Assembly (NCBI RefSeq): GCF_019457595.1
Contig: NZ_CP080419.1
Span: 3,596,001-3,660,000, forward strand
Reading direction: 5' to 3'
DNA: 64,000 nucleotides
DNA from: Shewanella psychrotolerans
GTDB taxonomy: Bacteria > Pseudomonadota > Gammaproteobacteria > Enterobacterales > Shewanellaceae
This document shows, one piece after another, positions 38,135-46,845 of the stretch; the first letter of the stretch is position 1; each line of letters opens with the position of its first letter. Position numbers and translations under genes: made by a program. The notes beneath the pieces were generated by a model. The model had not been told where the DNA came from, made no database searches, and was given only the letters and a program-made list of their open reading frames with translations.

Positions 38135-39034
38135 TTGAGCGATTCAGCAACCCGCCTTAATAAATACATCAGTGAAAGTGGTATCTGTTCACGTAGAGAA
38201 GCCGATCGTTATATCGAACAGGGCAATGTATTTATCAATGGTAAACGTGCCCAGATTGGCGATACGGTTAGCTTTGGTGACAAGGTTAAAGTCAATGGCC
38301 GTGACATAGAGCCTAGACAGGAAGAAGACTTAGTCTTCATCGCATTAAATAAGCCTGTGGGTATTGTCAGTACCACGGAAAGCACCGAGCGCGATAACAT
38401 AGTCGATTTTGTTAATCACAGTGACCGAATTTTCCCTATTGGCCGCTTAGATAAAGACTCTCAAGGCTTAATATTCCTGACCAACAATGGCGATCTAGTC
38501 AATAAAATTTTGCGTGCGGGTAACAACCACGACAAAGAGTATGTGGTCACCGTCAACAAGCCGATCACCGAAGCGTTTTTAACCGGAATGCGTGCTGGGG
38601 TGCCCATGCTTGGGGTGATCACGAAGAAATGTAAGATGGAGCAGATCTCGACGTTCGTGTTTAAGATCGTGCTGGTACAGGGCCTTAACCGTCAGATCCG
38701 CAGAATGTGTGAACATTTCAACTTCGAAGTCACCAAACTTGAACGCCAAAGCATAATGAACGTCTCCTTAAAGGGATTACCGATAGGTGAATGGCGTGAC
38801 TTAGATGATGAGGAGCTTTCAACCCTGTTTAAACTGATAGAGAACTCCTCTTCTGAAGACAAAAAAGCCCCGAAAAAAGCGGTAAAAAAGCCCGCCAAGA
38901 AACCCAATAAATCGCTACGGGATAAGATTGAAGGCCCTGAACACTTTATGCAAAATCACGGTGGTAATAAAAAGAAAAAGCCTACTGGCGCCAATAAAGG
39001 CAAGCCATCGCACGCAAGACGTCCTAAGCGCTAA
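38135..39034 (+). CDS. rluF: 23S rRNA pseudouridine(2604) synthase RluF
   Basis: 299 aa, nearly identical in layout to E. coli RluF. It has an N-terminal S4 domain ([19 protein letters not shown]) and a RsuA-family catalytic core with [10 protein letters not shown] (catalytic Asp), then a Lys/Pro-rich basic tail. Translation starts at TTG 38135, six bases after AGGAA; no better start is in frame. Confidence 0.94.
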   Translation: MSDSATRLNKYISESGICSRREADRYIEQGNVFINGKRAQIGDTVSFGDKVKVNGRDIEPRQEEDLVFIALNKPVGIVSTTESTERDNIVDFVNHSDRIFPIGRLDKDSQGLIFLTNNGDLVNKILRAGNNHDKEYVVTVNKPITEAFLTGMRAGVPMLGVITKKCKMEQISTFVFKIVLVQGLNRQIRRMCEHFNFEVTKLERQSIMNVSLKGLPIGEWRDLDDEELSTLFKLIENSSSEDKKAPKKAVKKPAKKPNKSLRDKIEGPEHFMQNHGGNKKKKPTGANKGKPSHARRPKR

Positions 39035-39047
39035 CACTCGATTCATC

Positions 39048-39083
39048 GCTAATGCAACGAGTCGATAGCAGCGTTGCATTAGC
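39048..39083. terminator. Bidirectional hairpin between rluF and the TonB receptor gene
   Basis: GCTAATGCAACG/CGTTGCATTAGC, perfect 12-bp stem with a 12-nt loop, located between convergent genes. Confidence 0.65.
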
Positions 39084-39099
39084 GGTTACCTTTTCTACA

Positions 39100-41157
39100 C
39101 TAAAAATTATAAGCGACTGATACACCAATGTTTCTGGGGTCAACTATTGCCGCATAGCCGTCAACATAACCGCGCCCAGGGGGCTGTCTTACCGTCACGG
39201 CTTGCTCATCGAATAGGTTATTGACGAAACCACTAATACGCCAGTTCTCATTTTGATAATCGAGATTGAAACGAGTGATCACATAGTCACCAGCAATTCG
39301 TTCATCGGTATTATTGATATCGCCGAAATACTCACCCACATAATGTCCAGAAAAACCTAAGGTCAATTCATCATTTAACCAATACTTTACGCCTACATTA
39401 GCGGTGAAGTTAGGGGCTGAATTGAGTTCATTACCTATGATGTCACCATAAGCCTGATCGGCAGATTTAATCTCACTGTCGAGCAGACCAAAGCCACTGG
39501 TTAGCTGCCAATTATCATTTAACATCGCGGTTAATTCGGCCTCGAGTCCGGTAGTAACCGCTTTTTCAATATTGGTGATCATACGTTGACTGTTCGATGC
39601 CTGATAACCATCAAAATCGTTATAAAACAGATTAGCACTCAAACTGATGTCGCCATCGAGAAAACTGCTCCTAGAGCTGATCTCATAGGTATTAACCGAT
39701 TCTTCATCGTAATAGTAATACTGATTATCTGCCGAAATGGCCCCTCCACCAGAGTTATAACCTTGGCGGGCGCTAACTGATAAGGTGGTCGAGTCATCGA
39801 CGAAATACTGCAAGACTAATTTTGGTAAGGTCACAGTATTACTCTTATCGAGCTGTTCATTTAGATCGTCACCACGTAAGAACATGGCGAAATTACGAGT
39901 TTGCTCCTCATGCATCACTCTGCCGCCAATCGTCAGCCCTAGATGTTGGCTAAGCTGGTAATAAAGCTCTCCGTATATAGATTGAGACTCACTCGTGTCA
40001 TCGCCTTGATATACCGTGCCTCCAGTACTGGCAAAATCTTGGTTACGCTTAAAAAGCGATAAGCCGACAAACCCATTAAAGCTTGGATCATCTAAGCCAA
40101 AACTGTATTTTCCATCTAAGGTGTAGCTAGTGTCATCCATTGCAACGTACTGCTGACTCGCGACGATAGCTTCGTAGGTACTAAACCCCCATTGATAGTC
40201 CAGATAGGCTAACAACAGATCGACACTCTGACCTTTCCCAAGCTGATAATCAAATTTGACCGAGTGTGTATTCGACTCGGTATCCATATATCTATTCATA
40301 ATGGGTTTGAACGCCCACGGATCGTCACCGGTATAATATTTTCGCCCCGTATTACCCTTTTCATGATTATAGGAATAACTGTACAACACAGTTAGATCTG
40401 CTAACGCTTCAGGCTGCCAGAGTAATTTAGCCCGCCAACGATTGGTCGTCAGCTCTGTTTGATCAAAGCTTTCAGGATTAGTTGCATAGAGATTTTCTTC
40501 GGCATAGGTATCACCAGTAACATTTTGACCGCTAATACGAAATGCCAATTGATCTTCTAAAATTGGCCCAGATAACATTACCGCACTGTCGATATAATTA
40601 TCTTGATTGCGATAACCAATTCGAGCCGCACCATTCCAGTCAAATGTCGGATCTAAGGTCTTAATGAATACGGTTCCACCAATACTATTACGCCCATTTA
40701 ACGTAGATTGTGGACCTCGAAACACTTCAACTTGTTGAATATCCCAAAGACCTGTGTCCCCAGTTAAATCGGCAACAAAGGGTTCTGCCACCCCGTCCAC
40801 TAAGGTTGACACCCTAGCATTGGCACCACCAGTAAAAGAGTTAAAACCACCCGCAGCGCCATTGCCCGTAACACCGCGAATATCAGGAACCGCTCCACTC
40901 AACGCCACAACATTAGGCACTTCAGCTAACAAGCTAGAAATCGACTGATACTGACCACTATCTAAGATCTCTTTATCTATTACAGATACCGATGAGCTAG
41001 TGTCTTTAAGACTACGCTCAATCTTTTCTCCAAGCACAGTGATCACCTCAATAGACTTCGTCGGTTCATCGCCTGCCGCCGCATAGGCGTTAAATAATAA
41101 CGGTGAACAAAGCAAAGTCATCGCGGTGAGATTTTTGTGGGGCGACTTATCGTTCAT
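39100..41157 (-). CDS. TonB-dependent outer-membrane receptor
   Basis: 685 aa: signal peptide (~residues 1-27), TonB box-like IEVITVLGEK, plug domain with VEVFRGPQSTLNGRNSIGG, and a 22-strand-type barrel ending in the aromatic-terminated YNF. It diverges from a DUF3325/DUF3649/PepSY unit with a Fur-like box between them, so a ferric siderophore is the likely ligand. The exact ligand cannot be told. Confidence 0.93.
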   Translation of the reverse strand: MNDKSPHKNLTAMTLLCSPLLFNAYAAAGDEPTKSIEVITVLGEKIERSLKDTSSSVSVIDKEILDSGQYQSISSLLAEVPNVVALSGAVPDIRGVTGNGAAGGFNSFTGGANARVSTLVDGVAEPFVADLTGDTGLWDIQQVEVFRGPQSTLNGRNSIGGTVFIKTLDPTFDWNGAARIGYRNQDNYIDSAVMLSGPILEDQLAFRISGQNVTGDTYAEENLYATNPESFDQTELTTNRWRAKLLWQPEALADLTVLYSYSYNHEKGNTGRKYYTGDDPWAFKPIMNRYMDTESNTHSVKFDYQLGKGQSVDLLLAYLDYQWGFSTYEAIVASQQYVAMDDTSYTLDGKYSFGLDDPSFNGFVGLSLFKRNQDFASTGGTVYQGDDTSESQSIYGELYYQLSQHLGLTIGGRVMHEEQTRNFAMFLRGDDLNEQLDKSNTVTLPKLVLQYFVDDSTTLSVSARQGYNSGGGAISADNQYYYYDEESVNTYEISSRSSFLDGDISLSANLFYNDFDGYQASNSQRMITNIEKAVTTGLEAELTAMLNDNWQLTSGFGLLDSEIKSADQAYGDIIGNELNSAPNFTANVGVKYWLNDELTLGFSGHYVGEYFGDINNTDERIAGDYVITRFNLDYQNENWRISGFVNNLFDEQAVTVRQPPGRGYVDGYAAIVDPRNIGVSVAYNF

Positions 41158-41236
41158 ATTCGTCCTCTAATTAAACCAAAAAGGTGATAAGTAAATTAAC
41201 AGGGCAACAATTTACGTTACCAAAAGACCAAATACA

Positions 41237-41255
41237 ATTGAGAACTATTACCATT
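41237..41255. promoter_or_regulatory. Fur-like box in the receptor/PepSY divergent promoter
   Basis: ATTGAGAACTATTACCATT agrees with AATGAGAATGATTATCATT (a rephrased Fur 19-mer) at 15 of 19 positions by my count. It lies between divergent iron-uptake genes, the expected location. Confidence 0.65.
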
Positions 41256-41310
41256 TACATTAACATGTTTGTCAGCATGAATAACGACACAAAAAGGAAC
41301 GAATACTGTT

Positions 41311-41574
41311 ATGTTTCAGGCAATGGCTTTAGTACTGACAATTATTGGTACAACCCTTATCTACTTAACCCGCAAACATCAGCGAGTACTCCGTCAGCGT
41401 CTCCCCGCTCCGGTAGCGCTAATGGGAATAAGCATACTGCTAGCAGCATTGCTCAGCTGGTTACAGCTGTTAACCACGACTGCGGCAGTATTCACTTGGA
41501 TATTCACCGCCATTAGTCTATTCGCCTGTATTCCATTTCTGACCCTAATCAACAAGCAAGAGCACTCCAAATGA
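41311..41574 (+). CDS. DUF3325-like small membrane protein
   Basis: 87 aa with three hydrophobic segments and the LTRKHQRVL turn typical of DUF3325, a family found with PepSY proteins in siderophore loci. Its stop overlaps the next start (ATGA). Probably part of a membrane complex for siderophore iron release; inferred from context. Confidence 0.7.
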   Translation: MFQAMALVLTIIGTTLIYLTRKHQRVLRQRLPAPVALMGISILLAALLSWLQLLTTTAAVFTWIFTAISLFACIPFLTLINKQEHSK

Positions 41575-41870
41575 ACCTGCTATCTCCCGTCAATAAGATC
41601 CAACCACAGTGGTGGCAAAAAACACTGATCGCGAGCCTGTTAGGATTCAGTTTGGCTTACAGCATCATTGGCCTATTTGCCTGGTTTGGCCCAGGAGGCA
41701 TAGATGCGCCGACAAAAGTGCAATTTAATATGTGGCTGGTTTGCCTGTTATGGCTGTGCATCTTGAGCTTGGGCTTTATGTTCAAAACTGCACGGAATGC
41801 ACTGCTTTATTTAGGCCTAGCAAACCTGTTGAGCTGGCTTATATTCGCCGTTTTGAGGTGGTCACTGTGA
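41571..41870 (+). CDS. DUF3649-like small membrane protein
   Basis: 99 aa with three membrane segments. Size and position, between DUF3325 and PepSY genes, fit DUF3649. Overlaps the next gene by four bases (GTGA). Confidence 0.7.
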   Translation: MNLLSPVNKIQPQWWQKTLIASLLGFSLAYSIIGLFAWFGPGGIDAPTKVQFNMWLVCLLWLCILSLGFMFKTARNALLYLGLANLLSWLIFAVLRWSL

Positions 41871-43489
41871 AAATACGTTCAGATATTCTACGTACCTATC
41901 AATCAATCCATACTTGGACAGGCATAATTGCTGGCTTATTTTTGTTTATCGGGTTCTATGCAGGGTCCTTGACCATGTTTAAACCCCAAATCACTCAATG
42001 GGCGACGCCTCCTAGCCATAACTTGCCCCAAGTTAACATCTCGCAGCTTGACGACTTAGTCGCGCAGGCAATGGCATCCCACGATAAAGCTAAACAAGGT
42101 TTTATCATTAATTTCGAGCAAGATAAGTCACCCATTGCTTGGTATGAAAAAGGCGGTGGACGAGGCATCCGGCTCGACGACAGACTGATGCAAGGCAGCC
42201 TAACAGACAACGATGAACTGATCACCGTAAGTAGTTCCAGTAATAAGCTTGGAAACCTTATCGATCAACTGCATCGCACTGCAGGGATTGCCGGTAAAGT
42301 GGGCCATGAAAGACTAGGTATTTTGGTTCTCGGTATCGCCGCCCTATTATACTTCTTAGCACTTGTCTCAGGCGTAATATTCCTGCTTCCCACACTAATG
42401 AAAACCCTGTTTGCACTGCGTAAGAACAAAGGCGCCAATCGCTTTTGGCTCGATAGTCATAACCTAGTCGGTATATTTAGTCTTCCTTTTCATCTCATCA
42501 TCGCGTGGAGTGTCATTGTCTTCGCCTTCCACGATGTACTTTACGGAGGGCTAAGCCTAATCTATGGCGATGAACCAATGTTTACACCGAGAGAACAGTC
42601 CACAATCAGCTATTCCGTAGCCGATCTGCAACCAGTAACCAGTTACCTAACGGAAATCAATGCTATAAGCGAAGGCTACCGCATTAGCTCCATGGCGTTT
42701 TCTAAGCTTGAGAGCACTAGTCCGAGTTTGGCAGTCAAACTGGTGGGCGACAACACCATAATGCGCGGCGGTTATAGCGATTACATCTATATGAATCCTT
42801 ATACAAAAAAAATCGCCTTTAACACGATTGCGAACGACGACGCTGGCGTCTATGCGGCAATAGTGAATAGTTTTTTCGGTTTACACTTTGGAAACTATGC
42901 AGGGCAATTTGGTCGTTGGCTCTATTTCATTATGGGGTTGTTAGGAGCATTTCTATTCTATAGCGGCAACCTATTATGGCTCGAAAAACGCCGACAAAAA
43001 CAGGGGGGACAAACCCGCTCCAGCTACATTATGGCAGCGCTAACTGTGGGGGTCTGTTTAGGGTCGATATTAGGTGTTTGCAGCGCAATACTCGCCACTA
43101 AATGGCTGTATATATTTGATGATCAACCCAACTACTATTACCTTTACTGCTACTACCTTAGCTTCTTTGGCGCGATTGGTTACGCTTTATGGCGCGGAGC
43201 GGCAATTGCAGCGATTCACTTATTGAGGTTATTAGCAATCGCTTGCTTATTAATTCCTGTGACATCGCTAATACTGGCTTACCTACCTCTATTTGATACT
43301 TGGGCCCTACGTGATTTCTATGGATTTTCAATTGAAGTAGTGGCAACGCTATTCTCATTGCTATTCTATATCGCTAGCCGAAAAACATACCAAAGGGCAC
43401 ACAATGGTGAACCCAATAGTATTTGGGCTATAACCACCAAGACTCAGTCTTCTCAGGGTCTCTCGTCTTTAAAAACGGAGACTATTTAA
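41867..43489 (+). CDS. PepSY-associated membrane protein (predicted siderophore-iron reductase)
   Basis: 540 aa from GTG 41867, which overlaps the previous stop as GTGA and follows GAGGTGG; the longer frame from 41732 runs inside the DUF3649 gene. At least six membrane segments in the PepSY_TM arrangement with conserved histidines (SIHTWTG, QLHRTAG, DSHNLVGIFSLPFH) that may bind haem. FpvG-type relatives reduce ferric siderophores at the inner membrane, a role suggested here by the adjacent TonB receptor and Fur-like box. Confidence 0.87.
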   Translation: MKIRSDILRTYQSIHTWTGIIAGLFLFIGFYAGSLTMFKPQITQWATPPSHNLPQVNISQLDDLVAQAMASHDKAKQGFIINFEQDKSPIAWYEKGGGRGIRLDDRLMQGSLTDNDELITVSSSSNKLGNLIDQLHRTAGIAGKVGHERLGILVLGIAALLYFLALVSGVIFLLPTLMKTLFALRKNKGANRFWLDSHNLVGIFSLPFHLIIAWSVIVFAFHDVLYGGLSLIYGDEPMFTPREQSTISYSVADLQPVTSYLTEINAISEGYRISSMAFSKLESTSPSLAVKLVGDNTIMRGGYSDYIYMNPYTKKIAFNTIANDDAGVYAAIVNSFFGLHFGNYAGQFGRWLYFIMGLLGAFLFYSGNLLWLEKRRQKQGGQTRSSYIMAALTVGVCLGSILGVCSAILATKWLYIFDDQPNYYYLYCYYLSFFGAIGYALWRGAAIAAIHLLRLLAIACLLIPVTSLILAYLPLFDTWALRDFYGFSIEVVATLFSLLFYIASRKTYQRAHNGEPNSIWAITTKTQSSQGLSSLKTETI

Positions 43490-43795
43490 CCTTAAGCAAC
43501 GACTCAAAGGGCAATATTGAACTGGCACAAATACGAACTGGCAAAGGTCACTAAAGTGACTGATGCTAGTTCTTTCTGTGACTCATTAGTTTACCAGTCA
43601 GCACTATACCATTCATATCTTCGCCATATTAAGCCAACGCAATACGCGAATCCCTCTGGCAATACTCTTGATGCACCAAGCTTATGCAAGCCTGCTCCAT
43701 TTTGGTGAAAGCTTTAATCAAAACAAAAATAGCTCTGTGACGCCAAAAACAAAAAACAAACATATATATCAACAGCTTATTAATTAAATAAAAAG

Positions 43796-43828
43796 TTGGC
43801 ACGAAACTTACATACCTATATATAGGTA
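43796..43828 (+). promoter_or_regulatory. Promoter with perfect palindrome over the -10 box
   Basis: TTGGCA (43796-43801), 17-bp spacer, TATATA (43819-43824). The -10 lies inside a perfect 16-bp palindrome TACCTATATATAGGTA (43813-43828), which would be an ideal repressor site. It drives the small ORF at 43874 and the HTH gene at 44045. Confidence 0.65.
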
Positions 43829-43873
43829 GTCGATAGTATACCCAGTGATTAGTAGCTTTATTAGGAGTCAATC

Positions 43874-43963
43874 ATGAAAAATCTTAATCTATTTAGCTTG
43901 TTAGTGCAGCAGCAATGGCAATTCTTCACTCATCTTGGCGTAAGCCAGTGGGATGTTGAATAA
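43874..43963 (+). CDS. Small ORF (29 codons)
   Basis: ATG preceded by AGGAG at seven bases. The peptide begins MKNLNLFSLLVQQQWQFF and ends in QWDVE; hydrophobic and aromatic rich, no membrane segment of full length. It follows a good promoter and is 81 bp upstream of the HTH gene. Unrecognised; a leader peptide or small protein. Confidence 0.5.
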   Translation: MKNLNLFSLLVQQQWQFFTHLGVSQWDVE

Positions 43964-44044
43964 GCCTAATACATAACAAAGCAAAAACTAAGTCGGCTCG
44001 AATCATCGCGCCACAGGATATTAATTTTTTATGAGGAGTTCGAA

Positions 44045-44290
44045 ATGAGTCACTTAGGTAAAAATATCACTCCAAAGATGGCACAGCGAATTGTAGAAGA
44101 AGTAAAAACTAACAATTGCCTGCTGTCAGATGTCGCTAAGAAATTTGGCGTATCAAATAAAATGGTTTATCAGCTCGTTAGACAGAGCGAACAACAAGGA
44201 AGCCGTGCCAATAGTTTAAAAGCAGAAATAGATAAAGTGACTCAGCACCTTAATCTATTAATGCGTGAACTAAAATTGCTCCAACATTAA
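44045..44290 (+). CDS. Solitary OrfA-like helix-turn-helix protein
   Basis: 81 aa. Residues ~10-45 form a transposase-type HTH (MAQRIVEEVK...LSDVAKKFGVSNKMVYQLV). The C-terminal half is a leucine-zipper-like helix (LKAEIDKVTQHLNLLMRELK) resembling IS3-family OrfA. No OrfB or terminal inverted repeats are nearby, so it is either a relic or a co-opted regulator. Ribosome site AGGAG. The palindrome in the upstream promoter makes autoregulation possible. Confidence 0.65.
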   Translation: MSHLGKNITPKMAQRIVEEVKTNNCLLSDVAKKFGVSNKMVYQLVRQSEQQGSRANSLKAEIDKVTQHLNLLMRELKLLQH

Positions 44291-44678
44291 AGAATCCGTG
44301 CTCGGATAAACTGAGAAATACAATAATAAAAATAATAGGTAGTCAGCAGGAAGCGTGTAGTAGAAAGTGAAAGGGCAGCATACATAATAGCTCATGCCAA
44401 AAGGCACACTTTCTAATACGACAACCATTTTAATCGAGGTATCTTACAGGTGGTATCTCGAAGCGCACCCCCAAAGGCGCTTTTAGCCTAGTAAATGGCA
44501 GGATGCTCATTTTCTAGGTTTTTTCTTTTTTTACCCCTCTATCTATACCGCCAAGACCAACTCCACTATAAAAAAAATATTAGATTGCTATTAACCCTTT
44601 TTTAAAACACCCTCGTTTATACCGACAAGATTGATAATCTCATCAGCATGACTAACGAACGTAATTTCGGAGTAACCA
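44291..44678. other. Intergenic region before yggE
   Basis: 388 bp. ATAGGTAGTC at 44334 repeats the sequence next to the upstream palindrome. Two weak hairpins (CGAGGTATC...GGTATCTCG; AAGCGC...GCGCTTTTA near 44461-44488) could be a terminator for the HTH gene. No gene seen. Confidence 0.45.
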
Positions 44679-45398
44679 ATGAAAAAATCGGTATTAGCAG
44701 CCATATTGTCAGCCAGTTTATTAAGTGCCACTTTTGCTATAACTACACCTAATGCACAAGCCAGTGACATTAACTTCCCCCATATTGAAACCATAGGCAC
44801 TAGCCAAATCCTAGTCAAAGCCGACATGGCAGAGCTTAATGTAGAAGTGGTTACTGAAGCTAAAACGCCTAGCGATGCCAAAGCTGGCTCCGACAAAGCG
44901 GTAGCCGACTTTATCGACAGACTGACTAAAGCAGGAGTAAAGCGCGAGCAGATCCAAAGTGCTAACTTACAACTTTACCCAAACCATATTTACGACCCAC
45001 AGACACGCACTAACAATAAAGTGGGTTACAAAGCTAGTCGAAAAGTGACCGTGACCATCACAGAACTCGACAAGCTTAACGACATCTTAGACAGTGCATT
45101 AGCCCAAGGCATTAATCGAATTAACAATATCGCTTTTAAATCGAGCAAAGAGGCGGAGTTGGTTGAAGAAGCTCGCTTACTCGCCATTAAAGATGCACAG
45201 CATAAAGCAAAATCGCTCGCGCAAGGATTCGGCGAGCGATTAGCGGGCGTATGGGAGATCCGTTATTTTGACCAACGTCCAATCCAGCCAGTCATGTATC
45301 AAATGGAGGCGTCTGCGAAAGCCAATGTAGCCGAGAGCTACCAAGAGGCACAGATGACTATCAGCGATCGAGTTGAAGTGGTCTATCGCTTGAAATAA
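44679..45398 (+). CDS. yggE: SIMPL-domain (DUF541) periplasmic protein
   Basis: 239 aa: signal peptide ending near AQA (~28), then a SIMPL domain covering the rest. It aligns with E. coli YggE (IQSANLQLYPNHIYD, NNKVGYKASRKVTVTI, AQHKAKSLAQGF). YggE is linked to lowering oxidative stress; the mechanism is unclear. Confidence 0.88.
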   Translation: MKKSVLAAILSASLLSATFAITTPNAQASDINFPHIETIGTSQILVKADMAELNVEVVTEAKTPSDAKAGSDKAVADFIDRLTKAGVKREQIQSANLQLYPNHIYDPQTRTNNKVGYKASRKVTVTITELDKLNDILDSALAQGINRINNIAFKSSKEAELVEEARLLAIKDAQHKAKSLAQGFGERLAGVWEIRYFDQRPIQPVMYQMEASAKANVAESYQEAQMTISDRVEVVYRLK

Positions 45399-45434
45399 TC
45401 CGTATAGATCAAACCGAGGTAACCGCTTGATGAT

Positions 45435-45464
45435 ACAAGGCGCGCTGAAATTAGCGCACCTTGT
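45435..45464 (+). terminator. Hairpin after yggE
   Basis: CAAGGCGCGCT/AGCGCACCTTG with one mismatch and a 6-nt loop. No long T run follows. Confidence 0.5.
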
Positions 45465-45523
45465 CCATCGACCATATATGCTACTATCACTGTAGGCATA
45501 CAGCTATTTACCTAAGGTCTCAC

Positions 45524-46519
45524 TTGCATATTCAGTCTCTCAATCGTCGGGGGTATTGGCTTCTGTTATTGTTGCCACTGCTCTTATTAAGTGCTTGTAG
45601 TGATGTGACTCCTGCAAAAGCGCCAGAGCAAACCCATAGGTTAGTTGAAGACACGCTGATTGATGGTGCATTATCAAAAAATGCCCGACTCGCTGTAACA
45701 TTAACGCGCACCAGAACTGTGACAGTTTGGGATACCACAACCAATAAGCCTATCTATCGTTGGCCTCCGGAGCAGTTCGACACTCCGGCCTACCTCATTG
45801 CGCTGTCTGGTAATAACCGTTATGTAGCTGTCGCAGGCAAACGACAGATATCCCTGTTTGATTTAACTAATGGTCAACTTGCTCTGCATTGGCAGGTTAA
45901 TGGCTTTGATCCTGATGCCAGTATCTCAAGCATGTCATTCAATCAAAGTGGTAAACAAGTTGCGATAGGCATGAACGAAGGCAGCATCATCATAGTCAAC
46001 CTGTCAAGCCAGCAGTTATCTATGTTTAAACAACATGATACCGAAGTGAGCCATTTAGAGTTTAGCCAGGTTAATGAACATATTCTGTCTGCGGGATACG
46101 ATGGCAAAGTGCTTTGGTGGGCCACAAGCAGCGGGGAGGTTATTAAAGAGTTCTCACTTCCACAAAGAATCACCAGCACCGGATTTGACCAAGCCAATCG
46201 GCGCCTGTTCTTTGCCGATAGCTTAGATAACCATCGCATTATCGACCCCAGCTCAAACACAGATATCGCGCAGTTAAATTTTCTTGAACGCTATCGCTAT
46301 TTCCGCAAAGCACTGTTTATTGAACATGGACAGGAGCTACTTACCGCAACCTCAAAACAAGCCATCATCCACTGGGACGCTAAAACAGGCCAAGAGATCC
46401 AACATTGGGAAATTAGCGCGTTTTCTCTCGGCACCACGGTTATGGATATGGTATTAGATGACAGCGGAAAATTACTCACATTAAGCTCTGACGCAGGCCT
46501 TGAGCGGTGGGCCCTCTAG
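45524..46519 (+). CDS. WD40-like beta-propeller lipoprotein
   Basis: 331 aa from TTG 45524, six bases after AAGG; the longer frame from 45461 starts in the terminator. A lipoprotein signal with lipobox LLSAC is followed by several WD-type repeats (VTVWDTTTNK, ISLFDLTNG, VLWWATSSGE, IIHWDAKTGQE), forming a propeller. Probably an envelope scaffold protein; partner unknown. Confidence 0.82.
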   Translation: MHIQSLNRRGYWLLLLLPLLLLSACSDVTPAKAPEQTHRLVEDTLIDGALSKNARLAVTLTRTRTVTVWDTTTNKPIYRWPPEQFDTPAYLIALSGNNRYVAVAGKRQISLFDLTNGQLALHWQVNGFDPDASISSMSFNQSGKQVAIGMNEGSIIIVNLSSQQLSMFKQHDTEVSHLEFSQVNEHILSAGYDGKVLWWATSSGEVIKEFSLPQRITSTGFDQANRRLFFADSLDNHRIIDPSSNTDIAQLNFLERYRYFRKALFIEHGQELLTATSKQAIIHWDAKTGQEIQHWEISAFSLGTTVMDMVLDDSGKLLTLSSDAGLERWAL

Positions 46520-46586
46520 TCCACCTCGCTTTAACCTGACGAGTTTAACCTAAACATTTAGCCTAAAATCAGGTGATTTATCAGCA

Positions 46587-46623
46587 TTAGATATTAAACA
46601 CTAGATATTAAACATTAGATATT
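46587..46623. repeat. 14-bp tandem repeat
   Basis: [T/C]TAGATATTAAACA about 2.6 times. It covers the stop of the antiporter remnant. Confidence 0.75.
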
Positions 46624-46746
46624 CAGCTTGAGCTTTTTAGCCAAAGATTCTATCGCCGCACCTTGCAACACAATCGAAAACTGCACGATAAAGAACACCA
46701 CATGCACAAACTCAATAGCAGCTTCCACCCCAGCAGCGGCCGAAAT
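46615..46746 (-). pseudogene. C-terminal fragment of a cation/proton antiporter
   Basis: The minus strand has 41 open codons ending TAA with the segment FVHVVFFIVQFSIVLQG followed by AAIESLAKKLKLNI. This fits the last membrane helix and tail of NhaP/CvrA-type antiporters. There is no start or upstream domain; the frame runs into a MITE end at 46749. Probably the residue of a gene deleted with or by the element. Confidence 0.6.
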
Positions 46747-46748
46747 AA

Positions 46749-46778
46749 GCGATCACATTTTTATACTGATTGGTATTA
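46749..46778 (+). repeat. Solo MITE end
   Basis: GCGATCACATTTTTATACTG...GGTATTA, matching 28 of 30 positions at the right end of the element at 35440-35708. It truncates the antiporter remnant. Confidence 0.75.
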
Positions 46779-46794
46779 CTGATAAAAAACTTAA

Positions 46795-46830
46795 TAAAAA
46801 AAATAAAAAAGCCCAACCTAAGTTGAGCTT
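46795..46830 (-). terminator. Terminator after lgt
   Basis: On the minus strand AAGCTCAAC-TTAG-GTTGGGCTT followed by TTTTATTTTTTTT. Confidence 0.85.
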
Positions 46831-46845
46831 CTGTTTGACTTGACG

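Noticed and set aside
41732..41866. Extended N-terminus for the PepSY protein
   Set aside because: It lies wholly inside the DUF3649 gene; the GTG at 41867 with GAGGTGG and GTGA overlap is the better start.
43517..43708. 63-codon frame after the PepSY gene
   Set aside because: No ribosome site or protein-like pattern; region looks like decayed intergenic sequence.
44439..44492. Hairpin pair that might be a small RNA terminator
   Set aside because: Stems are short and imperfect and no promoter is visible; left as part of the intergenic entry.
46628..46843. 71-codon plus-strand frame
   Set aside because: It is antisense to the antiporter remnant, then crosses the MITE end and the lgt terminator; composition is low complexity.
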